In this document: piece by piece, positions 26,271 through 37,903 of the stretch
How positions within the stretch are numbered: position 1 is the first letter of the stretch
Layout: the number at the start of each line of letters is the position of its first letter
Assembly (NCBI RefSeq): GCF_029873635.1
Contig: NC_080422.1
Location: forward strand, 3,266,001 to 3,330,000
DNA from: Malania oleifera
Taxonomy: Eukaryota; Streptophyta; Magnoliopsida; Santalales; Ximeniaceae
Length of the DNA: 64,000 bases
Direction: 5' to 3'
Notes under the pieces: model-generated
Database searches by the model: none
What the model was told of the DNA's origin: nothing
What the model saw: the letters and a program-made list of their open reading frames with translations, nothing else
Program-made: the position numbers and the translations under genes

Positions 26271-26740
26271 ATATAAATCACAAAATTAAAAGAAGCATTC
26301 TTACTTTTGAGACAACTATTTAGTGCACATTTATTGAAATTCTATTTAAAATACTCAATTTTATATCTACATCGAATGTTTGAGATCTATATTCTTCAAT
26401 ATAGTGAATTTTTAATCAAATAATCTCATTGATTTAAAAAATAAATTCAATAAGATTTAGTATTTAAGGGGAGAGAGATAGAGAGACACTTCATTATCTC
26501 AATAGATAACTATTAAAAAAAAAACCTCTTACTTTTGAGACAACTAGTTAGTGCACATGAGTTGAAATTTTATTTAAAATATTCACTTTTATATTCATGT
26601 CAAATATTTGGGACCTGTATTCCTAAACATAGTGAATTTTTTATAAATTAATCTCATTAATTTAAAAAATAAATTCTATAAGACCTTGCTATTCAAAGGG
26701 AGAAGAATAGAAAGACATCTTATTATCTTGATAGATTAAT
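26271..26740. repeat. Right copy of the 228-bp tandem repeat block
   Basis: The leader ataaatcacaaaattaaaag (26273) is followed by a unit starting at 26300 and a second at 26528, a period of 228 bases. The first unit is close to the one at 21240, while the second is more diverged along its length. Confidence 0.85.
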
Positions 26741-28721
26741 TCAGAGTGCTCAAAAACATTTAGATGCTATATATATATAGAAAGAGAGAGAGAGCTTTTA
26801 AATATCTCTGGAATTAACATTATTTTCTAATCACGAGCATTTACATTTTTAAAACATCAGAGCCATTTAATTAAGACTTAAGTATGAGCGCTACCGATAG
26901 ATTTTTATAAGGCTTCAAAAATTAGAACTCTTTTTAAACCCTACCTTGACGTGAATGTCAATTGTTGAATTAGATAAAATTATTGTCATAATCTCATTTC
27001 TTCCACAATCCACCTATCTTATCTATGCTCATCTTGTATCTCTCCAAAAATTTGAGTTCTACACCTCATTATAACTTTTACACCTTGAACTATTATTTGT
27101 TCTTTCTTCTTCACTAAGGATATAATATATATCCATGGAATGAGAAGGATAAAAAAAAAAAATGTGGGGAGATGAATCTTTTGGAGAAAAGAAACTTAGG
27201 AAATGAAAAATTTGGAAAATAAAAAAATAAAATTGTTTAGATAAGAGAAAAGGAAAGGCCAATGGAGGATAGGTGCATTTGTAATTAAAAATTGAAAACC
27301 TCTTAAATAGTTACGGCAAAATAAGTATTATGAAATTTGTAACAATGAACAACCAAAAAAAAAAAAAATTTTGTACTTCAAAACTAATATAATATAATAA
27401 TATAATAACAAGGTGTGAGTGTCATGGTTACTGAATTATAAATAAATAAATAAATAAAAACATGAAGCTTTAATTGTTATGCACATTTAAATTAGAATTT
27501 CTTTTAAATATGATTTTTATGATTTTTGAAATCTTTATAATAGTAAAAACAAAATGCAATTGACTTTTAATACTAGAAAATGAGTATGGAAGCCTTGGAA
27601 CACAAGAAATGCGTGCCAAGAGATTCTAAAATTTTTAGAATAAACATTTCAAATTATTCATCATCCTCTATAAATTTTATTTTATCTAAACCAACATTAA
27701 TCAATCATTTATAAGAATTGTGAATTTCTCATCCAATTATATGTTTAGTCTATTACTTTATCAGATGGGTAAGTTTTGCCTTCAATTGGCATTAAAATGT
27801 ATTAGAACTAGAAAGAAAATGACAAAATCTAGACTATATTGTGTTCAACCTGAAATTTAAAACTATTATATGCATACACATATCACATATATAAGAATTG
27901 AGAATTCATCATATTATCATTTATGATGATTTCTACATAGTATAAAATTATATAATGTAATATAAAAAATATTAAAGAGTTATTCAGGTGATAAACTCAT
28001 TTAAGATTTGAGCCCTACGCATATAATATGAGTGCCCTATTAAAAAAATATATTATATTATACAATATTATATGTTTATATTTTATAAGCATGCTCTTAG
28101 GTAAATGTGTTTATATTTTATAACCTCCCTTTCTTTTTATCTATTGATCTCAAAATCTGATTTTAAATCTGCAAAAGATGGACAAAATATTACTGCAATT
28201 CCAGACTGGGGTGAGTGACCTGCTTACTGCAGCAAATGGGTTTATTTGTTGATCCAATGAACCCATGAAATGAAATGAAATGATAGGAATTGAATAGAAT
28301 GAAATTTGAATAGAGAAAATGGAAAAAATAAAGAGCTGAATTTAATTTTATTCCATTGTACTATTTGTACGAAGAGAATGAAGAAGTCAAGTGATAAATT
28401 CGATTCTATTGTGCTCTATTCTATTCCATTCCTATGTATAAATAATACAAGTAAATTTACCTGACCTACAAAAACTTGAATGCAGTAACAACGAAAACTT
28501 TGATCCGATGGACTCAAAATGGGACAGGGAGCAGACTATCATCCGATGGACTCAAAATGGGACAGGGTGCAGACCATCATCCTTGATCGAAGTTCCATAA
28601 CACATAAAATACCTATAAAACAATGCTTAAATAAAAATCCTAATGCTGCACCACAATACAATACGTTGACGTACCAGTGTAATGAGAAATCTGAACCTTG
28701 AGAAAGACAAGCCCAATATGT
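26741..28721. other. AT-rich intergenic sequence
   Basis: No gene is recognised. At about 28502-28590 two direct copies of a roughly 46-base unit (containing ccgatggactcaaaatggga) stand head to tail, downstream of the AP2/B3 pseudogene. Confidence 0.6.
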
Positions 28722-29750
28722 TCAATTTATCTGAACACCAAAAATCTTGAAACGTTTTCTGGATGCATTGTTGACAAGTTTCAATCCCACGGATCCCTTC
28801 CTCTAAGTTGGGTTCATCATTTACATGGCCAATTCCTTGTTCTAAATGAATTTGAGAACCCACCAGCATGTCAGCATATTGGTCCACCAAGCCAACATTG
28901 TTTTTGGCCCCTCTTATAATCTATGTTGATCATGCAAATGTCTGCCCCTCTTTCAGGCCTTCAGGGTGCCGACATAGGTAGAAAGTGATGATGTCATTTG
29001 CCTTCAAATCCATTTCCTTCACAAACTGATTCCAACCCCTGGTAAAGACAAAACTCTGGCTGCTTCTCCAATAGCAGTAGCAGAATTTCCACAACCTCAT
29101 GAACCTGTCAAAGAAAATTAGCTGTATGTCATCCACACCACTGCCTTCTGAAATAGGTGGGAAGTGTTTAACAGCATATTTCTTTGGAATGACAAGTCTG
29201 TTTAGCTTACCCACATCGCTGGGTGTAAGCTCCTTCTGAAACAATTAACACAAACGGCCATCACTGTGATGTGCTCTCAGACTGCTCAAGCGCACTTCTT
29301 TTTGCCCCAGGGATGAAGTCTTAAGAAAGTCTGCGAACTTGGACAGATAGGAACCATCCTTAATCATGTTTAGCACTGTTTATGTACTGTATTGGTTTTG
29401 GAACATTGGCTCTTGAAGAGCAAGGTCAGGGTTGCCCATGGAATGTTCCGGTGGGAATCTCCACTTCAAAGCTTAATAGCTGCGCTATCATATGCCATAG
29501 CAGCTTCCTTTTCTGATTTAAAGGTCCCAAGCCAAACTCGCTGGTGATTTGCGTATATTTGTGCACCCCAATGTCCATTTTTCTGTACCACAACCCCTTT
29601 GAATCTCGGAGAATCATCATTATTACCCTGCCTATGATGCTTGGTTGCATGACAATGGCAGTCGCTGCTGTTTGAATCTGAAGCTTCAGCATTCACATGA
29701 CTTGCATTAGTCCCACCATTTGAAATTAGGCTCAACTTCTCCTCTTCCAT
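28722..29750 (-). pseudogene. AP2/ERF plus B3 transcription factor pseudogene (RAV type, At1g50680/At1g51120-like)
   Basis: From the ATG at 29750 the minus strand encodes a short acidic leader and a complete AP2 domain ([20 protein letters not shown] through [22 protein letters not shown]). After it, the linker (SGDSHRNIPW, then EPMFQNQYST and TVLNMIKDGSYLSKFADFL) and a B3 domain (FQKELTPSDVGKLNRLVIPK, later SSQSFVFTRGWNQFVK) follow the family order. The reading is broken by TGA at 29466-29468, TAA at 29380-29382, TAA at 29245-29247, and at least three frame changes (near 29415, 28925 and 28760). The family C-terminus (RFKIFGVQIN) ends at 28722. No intron interrupts the match, but a splice acceptor-like ttcttcag lies just before the ATG, so it need not be a processed copy. 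The family binds DNA through both domains; this copy can no longer make the full protein. Confidence 0.88.
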
Positions 29751-32247
29751 AGCAACCCTGAAGAATAAATAAAAGAGAGATGGTTTGACCCATTAAAGCA
29801 AACAAACATGCTGCTATACTTAGTTACAAACACATGAATGAGAGAAGATGGGAAAAAATTGCACCACAAAACACAAACAATGCTTTCAACTATGACCACT
29901 GGGTAAATGACTTGCATGGCATACAAAGTATTGTGCTTCCGACCAACCATGATGAGACAGTCCTTCAAAGGGGAAATTTGGGAGAATTAATGTAAGGCAT
30001 GTTAATGCCCCTCAATGGACATCCCATCTATTCGCGAGTACCATCTTATTCCCTTCCAACTAAACTACTTCCAGAACTTTCTCCATTTTTAGTATGCCAC
30101 AGTACTACTATAACAAGTAAAAAAAATAAACAATTGTAAGAGACAACAAATGGAATAGAGATGAGGGATTATGCTCTTAAGAATCTATTGAACATGATTG
30201 AATATATGGTTTATTCATTAACATGCAAGAAGGGAGCCAAGATAGGGGCCCATCCACGTAAAATATGGTCATGGCCAACAAAAATATCACTCCTCTACCC
30301 ACCAGTGGAAATTGAAGTTCAAACCAATGAAAACAGATGAGCAATTAATGATATCTCCGTTGGCCCCCTTACAACCAGTTTCAATAGGGGGGACAACAAA
30401 ATTGATGATGTTCAAAACAATAAAAAAAAAGTAAAATGTAGCACTCCAAATAGAAATAGGGGGGGAGGGGAATGAAACAAAACTTTAATAGAATGATCTT
30501 TTAATAGGAACAGAAAATTTACTATGACAAAAGAAAGATAGGGAGAAGCTGAGAAGACATCCATCTAAGGAAAAGAAACAAAAGAAAACCATACTAAAAA
30601 AGCCATCAAATATTGCTGAAAATCCAAGAAGCAGATTCCATCAAAGCAAAATAGATGAACAAACCAATAGTGGAGCAACAATAACAATTTTGTCCAAAGC
30701 AAATGTGAAGGCAAACAACAACAATTTAATATATAAATATTCTTCCAATACACAACCACAGCCTGCTAACATCCTTGCATCCCTCAAAGTCTCCAAAAGA
30801 AAACAAAAAAACAGTCTCCAAAAAGCTCATGCACCCAAACACTGAAGAACCAAATAACATATTTGTTATTAGACAAGCTCCCAAGCTGCTAAATGATGCA
30901 AACAATATGAGAAAATTGACTCATGACTAGCATGATGCATCATATGCATCAGAAGACAAAGTTAACCCAATCTACAGAGATTGTTAGTATGCAATCTATT
31001 AAGGAAGGCCAACCACGTGACCTTTTAACCTCAGAGGGAAACTTAGCTTTCCAAATAGGATTAGAAAACACCTCAAAACAATCCAAAGCCCAAATCTAAA
31101 ACCCCCATAACATTATTAGGGGTGATAAAGACTTTTTCAAGGGTTGCCTAAGCATATGAATAAGGCTTATGACTAAACCCTTAAAACTTTCGTCAATATA
31201 GCTATTATTGGGTATTATGTATAGTGAGTTTGTTACACAAGTTGGAATTCATGGACAATACCATCAACATTCCTATGCATTTATGAGTGCACCATTAACA
31301 TGAGAGGACATGGGAAAGCGATCACCATGAAATAAAATGCAAGTCCTTGTAAATAAAGGAAAGGGAGGCAGCAAAGATATTTGTCATAAAAAATCAAGGT
31401 TATCATACTACATCTGCATTGTTGTGTTGACACTTATTTGTCTTTTTTAATTATTTTTTTCAAACTTCTTTACTTTGAGTAAAGATGGTATGTTAAAAAC
31501 AGACAGACTAACTTCAGAACACTGCTGCGAGGGAAACAACTGCAGCTGTAAACATCAGACACCAAGACGTGGAGAATTAAATAGTCAGCAGGGAAATAGC
31601 TTTTCTCCCAATATCAGCAAAAGAGCATCCTAAAAAATATTCCATCCTCGTAAATATGCTGCATGACAGAAGGCCATCAATGATGGACAGCCACAGAATC
31701 TTATATAAGTGGAATCCATGAGGGAGCTAAGGCCTGCGCACAAGGACAGACTGCACCTATGTGCTCAAGATTTAAAAGTTAGCGCACACTCAACGTATCC
31801 CTTCAAGCTACAAAACAAAACACTCTAAAAGGTTGTGTTTATTGATAATAAGCTAGAATATAGTCCCATAAACTGCACTAGACCCCTCCTGTCCATTTAA
31901 AAAGATTCATGATTATGACTATGAGGAGAGAGCTACGAAGGCATTTATATATAGAGGCCATGGATTAATACATCCGCATATATAAAATATAATATAATAG
32001 AACATCTACTTACTCATTGGCATTTATATATAGAGGCCATGGATGAATACATTGGCATATATAAAATATAATATAAGATAACATATACTTATGCATTCAT
32101 TCATTCATTTTCACACTTGATTTAGAAGACAAATAACAACAATTTCAAAGCATAAAAAAAATTCAAAGATGAGCAGAGGATTCTGAAACACTTAAATCCA
32201 AAAGAAAAAAGTTCCCAAACACCAAAACCCAATGCCCAGCTGTGATG
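29751..32247. other. Intergenic sequence, no gene recognised
   Basis: The stretch is A-rich on the plus strand and without convincing coding frames. A 79-base tandem duplication (31942-32020 and 32021-32098, units starting catttatatatagaggccat) is the only clear structure. Confidence 0.6.
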
Positions 32248-32395
32248 GAGATCTCCTCACGATGGGGCAGAGAGAAACCCTAGAAACAGTAAAATTTGAG
32301 TAGACTGGGAGGGAGGTCTCCTCACGATGGGCGGAACCCTAGAACAAGTAAATTTTGAGCGGACTAACAGGGAGATCTCCTCACGATAGGGCGGA
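32248..32395. repeat. Tandem repeat of about 60 bp upstream of the lipid transfer protein pseudogene
   Basis: Units begin gagatctcctcacgatgggg at 32248, 32313 and 32372 (the last partial). They end about 50 bases before the recognisable signal peptide of the pseudogene, so they occupy what would be its promoter or 5' leader. Confidence 0.8.
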
Positions 32396-32442
32396 TTTGC
32401 CATTGCACGCGCGAAAAAGTTACCATTTTCATTTTCCACAGA

Positions 32443-32760
32443 TTCGCGGGCGTCGTGGTCCTTGCTTGCGCGGTGGCGGTGGCCGTAACCCAGGTAGCTG
32501 AAGCCGCAGTGTCACGCGACGAAGTGAGGAAGGAAATCGCCCCGTGCTTCCCGGCTGTGGTGGTTGGCGGCGCGGGACGGTGCCGCTGTCCATGTGCTGC
32601 GTAGGGGTTAAGGCCGTCAATGACGCTGCTAAGAGCGCAGAGGACAGGCAGGACGCCTGCGGCTGCATCAAATCGGTCGCCGATGGCATTCCCTACATCA
32701 ACTATACATTAACAGCAGAGCTTCCTCGCAAATGTTGGGTTAAAAAAATTTTCATGTCCA
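32443..32760 (+). pseudogene. Non-specific lipid transfer protein (nsLTP) pseudogene
   Basis: A hydrophobic signal-like stretch (AGVVVLACAVAVAVTQVAEA) is followed by AVSRDEVRKEIAPCFPAVV in one frame and by VPLSMCCVGVKAVND, DRQDACGCIKSVADGIPYIN and ELPRKC in another. The frame changes near 32570-32577. Family members have eight cysteines forming four disulfides around a lipid cavity. Here Cys2, the CC pair, the CXC pair and Cys7 are visible; the first cysteine position is arginine, and the end containing Cys8 is replaced by unrelated sequence running into a (GA)n tract (about 32787-32811). There is no ATG in frame at the expected signal peptide start. The whole looks like a decayed nsLTP1-type gene. 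The GC content is clearly higher than in its surroundings. Confidence 0.8.
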
Positions 32761-32785
32761 TTTTTCTGGGTCTCAGGCGAAGAGC

Positions 32786-32816
<31 letters not shown>

Positions 32817-32995
32817 CGGGCGAAGAAGAGAGAGAAATGCAAGTTTCCTTTTCTAAAACTTTCAAATTTTATTTATTTATTTATTTATTTTTTTCACACA
32901 AACATAACGAAGCAGCGCCGTCGTTTGGATCAAGATTTTTTTTAGGAAAAGAAAATGAATAAACTTATTTTCCTTTATATATTTTTTATATTAAA

Positions 32996-35900
32996 CAACA
33001 ATAAAACCAAACTTTAGTCCCACTAAGTGGGATCGACTATTTGAATCCTTTTCCGTCAATTTATGCGATCATGGACCATTTCTTTTAACAGATTTAAAGA
33101 TATTAAATCTTTACTTACTATCTACTCCCAAGTTATTTTAGGTCTACCCCTACCCCTTTTACGGCCCCCCATAGTAACTAAGTCACTCTTCCTCACAAGT
33201 GCATTATAAGGCCTACGTTACAAGTGTCCATACCATCTGAGTCGTCCTTCCCTTATCTTATCTTCTATAGGAGTTACACCTAACTTACCACGAATATGTT
33301 TATTCCTTAATTTATCTTTCAATGTTATACCACTCATCCATCTAAGCATCCTCATTTCGGCAACTTTTACTTTTTGGATATTATGTTTCTTCGTCGCCCA
33401 ACATTCTGATCCATATAGCATAACTGGTCTTATAGCTGTCCTATAAAACTTTCCTTTCAATTTTAAGGGTATTCTTCGATCACATAGAACACTTGAAGAA
33501 CTTCTCCATTTTACCCAACCTATTTTAACTCCATGCATTACATCATCTTCAAATTCTCTTTCAGCTTGCATAATAGATCCAAGGTATCGAAATCTACAAA
33601 TGCTATTAATTTCTGTATCATCAAGTTTAACTTTGTCTCTAATATTCCTCCTATCATTACTAAAATTACATTTCATATATTCTGTTTTATTTCTACTTAT
33701 CTTAAAGCCTCTAGATTCCAAAGTTTCTCTTCATAATTCTAACTCAGCCTCTACTCCATCCCTAGTTTCGTCAATTAATACAATATCATCTGCAAACAAC
33801 ATACACCATGGAACCTCCTTTTGAATACTCTTAGTCAATTGGTCCATCACTAAAGCAAAAAGATAAGGACTTAAAGTAGATCCTTGATGTACACCTATGG
33901 TAATTGGAAATTCTCTAGTTTTTCCATCTATAGTCTTTACACTAGTCATTACTCCATCGTACATATCCTTAATGACATCGGTATACCTACAACATACACC
34001 CTTTTTTCTAAAACCTACCATAGAACTTTCCTAGGTATCCTATCATATGCTTTCTCAAGGTCTATAAATATCATATGCAAGTCCCTCTTCTTTTCCCTAA
34101 ACTTTTCCATTAATCTTCTTAAAAGATAAATAGCTTCTGTGGTAGATATCCTAGGCATAAAACCAAATTGATTTTCTGAGATCTTTGTTTCTAACCCTAA
34201 TATTTGTTCAACTACTCTTTCCCATAGTTTCATCGTATGACTCATAAGTTTAATTTCACGATAGTTATTACAATTTTGAATATCTCCTTTATTTTTGTAT
34301 ATAGATATTAAAGTACTTTTCCTCCATTCATCTAGCATTTTCTTAGTTTTTACAATTATATTAAATAAATTAGTTAACCATATAATTCCGTTATCACCCA
34401 AGCATTTCCAAACTTCAATTGAGATGTTATCTGGTCCCATAGCTTTCCCATTTTTCATCTTTTTTAGTGCAAACTTAACTTCGTTAACTCTAATTTTTCG
34501 AATAAATCTTATATTTTTAGTCTTTTCCTCATTTGACAATTCTAAATTTAAGCCTTCTATTTGGTTTTCGTTAAATAACTTACTAAAGTAACTTCGCCAT
34601 CTTTCTTTAATATCTTCGTCCTTAACCAAGACAATATCATCCTCACTTTTTATACATTTTACATTTCCTAAGTCCTTATTCTTCCTTTCTCTAGCTTTAG
34701 TAAGTTTAAATATATCTTTTTCCCCTTCTTTTGTACCTAATCTATCATACAAACTATTAAATGATTTATATTTAACTTCACTAACGGCCTTTTTTGCATC
34801 TTTTCTTGCCTCCTTATATTTTTCAAAGTTATCGCTGTTTCTACATTTTTGCCACGTTTTATACCAAATTCTTTTTGTCTTTATGATTTTTTGTACATCT
34901 TTATCCCACCACCAACTTTCTTTGCTATTTGAGAATCTTCCCCTTAATTCGCCTAAAATCTCTTTTGCTATCTTTTTAATAGAGCTAGCTAATTTATTCC
35001 AAAGAGTATTTGTATCTATCCCATCCTCTAAGGTCTAATCTCCATCTTTGATCATTTTATCTTTAAATTTTATTATATTTTCTCCTTTTAGGTTCCACCA
35101 TCTAGTTCTCCTACACTGGTTTATTTTATCCATTTTTTAATTCATATATATAATACTAAGGCTCTATGTTGTGTGGTTAGACTTTCATTTGGAATAACTT
35201 TACAATCCTTGCATGATAAATGATCTACCCTCCTAGTTAAAAAAAAATCTATTTGACTTCTATTTTGTCCACTTTTAAAGGTTATTAAGTGTTCTTCTCT
35301 CTTCTTAAAGCAAGTATTTATTATACTAAAATCATATGACATAGCAAAGTCTAAGATCATCTCTCCAAACTCATTTTTGCCTCCATATCCATATCCTCTA
35401 TGTATCCTTTCATAATTTTTATTATCTCTTCCAACGTGTCCATTCAGATCTCCTCCTATAAATATTTTCTCAGTCCCTGGTATGCCTTGTATAATATTAT
35501 CCATATCTTTCCAAAATTATCTCTTAAGATTTTCTGCTAAGCCAACTTGAGGAGCATAAGAACTAATGATATTTATTATCTCTTGTTCTAATACCATTTT
35601 GATTTTTATAATTCTATCCCTTACTCTAGTTACATCTACAATGCTATCTTTTAAGTTTTTGTCTATAATAATGCCTACTAAATTCTTATGTTTTTCTTTT
35701 CCAGGGTACCAAAGTTTAAAACTTGATTTATCGATTTCTCTAGCTTTCTCCCCCACCCACTTAGTTTCTTGAAGGCAAATTATATTAATTCTTCTTCTAA
35801 TCATTGTATCCACAATTTCCATGCTTTTACCCGTAAGTGTCCCTATATTCCAAGTTGCTAATCTAATCATAGTTTCCTGAACTAACGTCTTTACCTGCCC

Positions 35901-36206
35901 ACGTCCAGAATGATGCAGGAACCCTTGCATATTTGACACCGTACCCGAGCGCCGATACAGCGCGTCGCTTCGGGGCCACGACCTAGCCCACCCTCACCCA
36001 CTTTTCACTACACCCAAGTGGTTCAGGTGCAACGCGTCGCTCGTAGGGGACGCCCCAGCAAATATTCGGTAAGGATTCATATCATAGTGATCTGACAAAT
36101 TTTACGCTGGCTGTCAGCTACCTAACGCAACCCTCCTCCTTAACCCGGGCTTGGGACTGGCTGTGTGTGAAAAAATTAAGACATTTAAGTGCATCACAGG
36201 CGGAGT
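32996..36206 (-). mobile_element. RTE-type LINE, nearly complete, with 18-bp target duplication
   Basis: The element is 3.2 kb, the usual RTE length, and lies between perfect copies of an 18-base target duplication (tatattttttatattaaa at 32978-32995 and 36207-36224). It reads on the minus strand: endonuclease (35517-35939, NIGTLTGKS and LQETKW, then 35142-35504, SQIDFFLTRR), reverse transcriptase (34015-34752, KAMGPDNISIEVWK and MIFIDLEKAYDRIPR; 33731-34021, IGVHQGSTLSPYLFALVMDQ and MLFADDIVL), and a C-terminal part (33218-33721, AEMRMLRWMSG, then GRLRWYGH). The 3' end on the minus strand finishes in a TTG-like tail, as in the RTE clade. It is inactive: for example a CAA codon has become TAA at about 35517-35519, and the frame is broken several times between domains. 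Confidence 0.93.
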
Positions 36207-36224
36207 TATATTTTTTATATTAAA

Positions 36225-36829
36225 GACTATTAAAAAATTAAAATTTATTTTAATATGACTAAAAGTAAAAAAAATAAATATTTATAATATATAAAATTTA
36301 AATTTTGGTCATACATTTGTTATAAATATTATTTTCTTTCTTATTTTTCTTGATAACCAAACATAAAAATATAGATTTCTTAATATTTTCCTTTCATTTT
36401 CTTAATGTTTTTGAGTTTCAAATAGAGCGAAGGGAGAGGCACTCAATTGGGCATGTGTCATAATTTTAAATGATAGATACTAAGATGCATGGAGGGGCAA
36501 ACTCCTCTTATAATTTCCCATACTCTAAGGTTGCCAATGGAATTCAGCGAACATTGAGAAAAAGAAAGGAAAATATGAAAAAAATTCGTATTTTCATGTT
36601 TGATTATCAAGAAAAGTGAAAAAATAAAAATAAAAAATATATCAAATTTATAACCAAAATTTTGATTTTATACATCATTAATATTGAATTTTTCTTAATT
36701 TTTAGTCATTAAAATAATTTTTATTTTAAATATAATTTAACATTGAAGGAAAATGCAATGCGCAATGAGTTTCCTCCTTTTTTTTTTTTTCAAGTAAAAT
36801 CCTTGCCTCTAACAATTTGAAGAATTTCT
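36225..36829. other. AT-rich intergenic sequence
   Basis: Nothing is recognised between the right target duplication of the RTE element and the next L1 fragment. Confidence 0.6.
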
Positions 36830-37290
36830 AGTTTCTCAAAACTTTGAACTAGAAATGAATAGCTCAGATTTTGAGGGATTTATTTGAAGACCTGAAAGCT
36901 TTCTGTGGAAAAGATTCAAAGCATTCCTTATGCTGCTAGCAGATCTGGGGAACATCCCCATATGAAAAGAATTATTAAATCATCTGCAAACATTAGTTTG
37001 CAAAATTAATTCTGAGACATACATACACTACGAAACTTGAGTTCTTCTGCCTTCATAGCAATTCTTCGAAGAATTCTGGTTAAAACTTCCATGTCCATAA
37101 CAATCCCCTTCTTCCCTTTCAAAACCCCTCTACAGAACCATTAATGCAGAGGAGAAGCTAAGGGTGGAGATGCATTCAGAGGCCCTGTTCACAAAATTTA
37201 CAAAGTACCAAGTCTGCTTGCAAGAGCATTATAAAACCCCCAATCTACTGAATCAAAGGCCTTTCTAGGGTCTACCATGGGAGAGCATCA
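36830..37290 (-). mobile_element. Old L1-type LINE fragment (RT core)
   Basis: The minus strand reads, with several frame changes, MVDPRKAFDSVDWGFYNALA (about 37215-37275), then MEVLTRILRRIAMKAEEL, FADDLIILF (about 36975-36995) and SGLQINPSKSELF (about 36855-36890). These are the ordered RT motifs of plant L1 elements, at about the right spacing. No ends or target duplication are visible, suggesting an old, degraded insert. Confidence 0.7.
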
Positions 37291-37903
37291 AGATTTCAAT
37301 GATACTTGTGAAGGTGATCCAAAGCAAGAAGAATAACTGGCTACTGAATAATAATAATAATAATGATGATGATGATGAAGGAAAGGAAAGAAAAAATAAA
37401 TGGAATTATTATTATTAGGGCAAAAGATATTGATCTTCCTTGAGAATTGGTAAAAAGACAAAACCACCTTGAGGTTTTCCCTCAAGATTTCAAGAATTTC
37501 AAGGAACATGTTTGGTGGACCATGAAATTAATGCTGCAAATGCAAAAAAGATTAGCAAAAGCAACCAATAAATTACTATCATGCTATTCATGTTGGTTTT
37601 TTTTTTTTTTTTTCATGACAGTTAAACAATTGCATCTTCTTATTTTCCATTTCCCCCTTTGTGACATTAGGTTTTATCAAAAACTAAAATAGCACATAAA
37701 TAAATACATACCAAAAAAGTTTCACTAACTTCAAAATCAACCCAACTAAAAATAAAATCCACTACATACATGTATTTCCAGGAAAGAGATAAAATAAGGC
37801 ACTAGGAAGGTTTCACAATCACGTAGAAAGAAATTTCGCAAGCCTCAAAGGGCATGCTTATTAGCCACACCAAGACCATTGTGGGAACGGGTTCAAGCTC
37901 ATG
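37291..37903. other. Downstream region of the LRAT-domain gene
   Basis: It contains a run of short trinucleotide repeats (taa then tga units near 37348-37380) and a T homopolymer near 37600. No coding sequence is recognised. The 3' UTR of the LRAT gene must lie in its right part, but no canonical AATAAA is obvious close to the stop. Confidence 0.5.

Noticed and set aside
32429-32689. Minus-strand open frame over the lipid transfer protein pseudogene
   Set aside because: It is the antisense shadow of a GC-rich former coding region; the plus strand shows the recognisable cysteine pattern.
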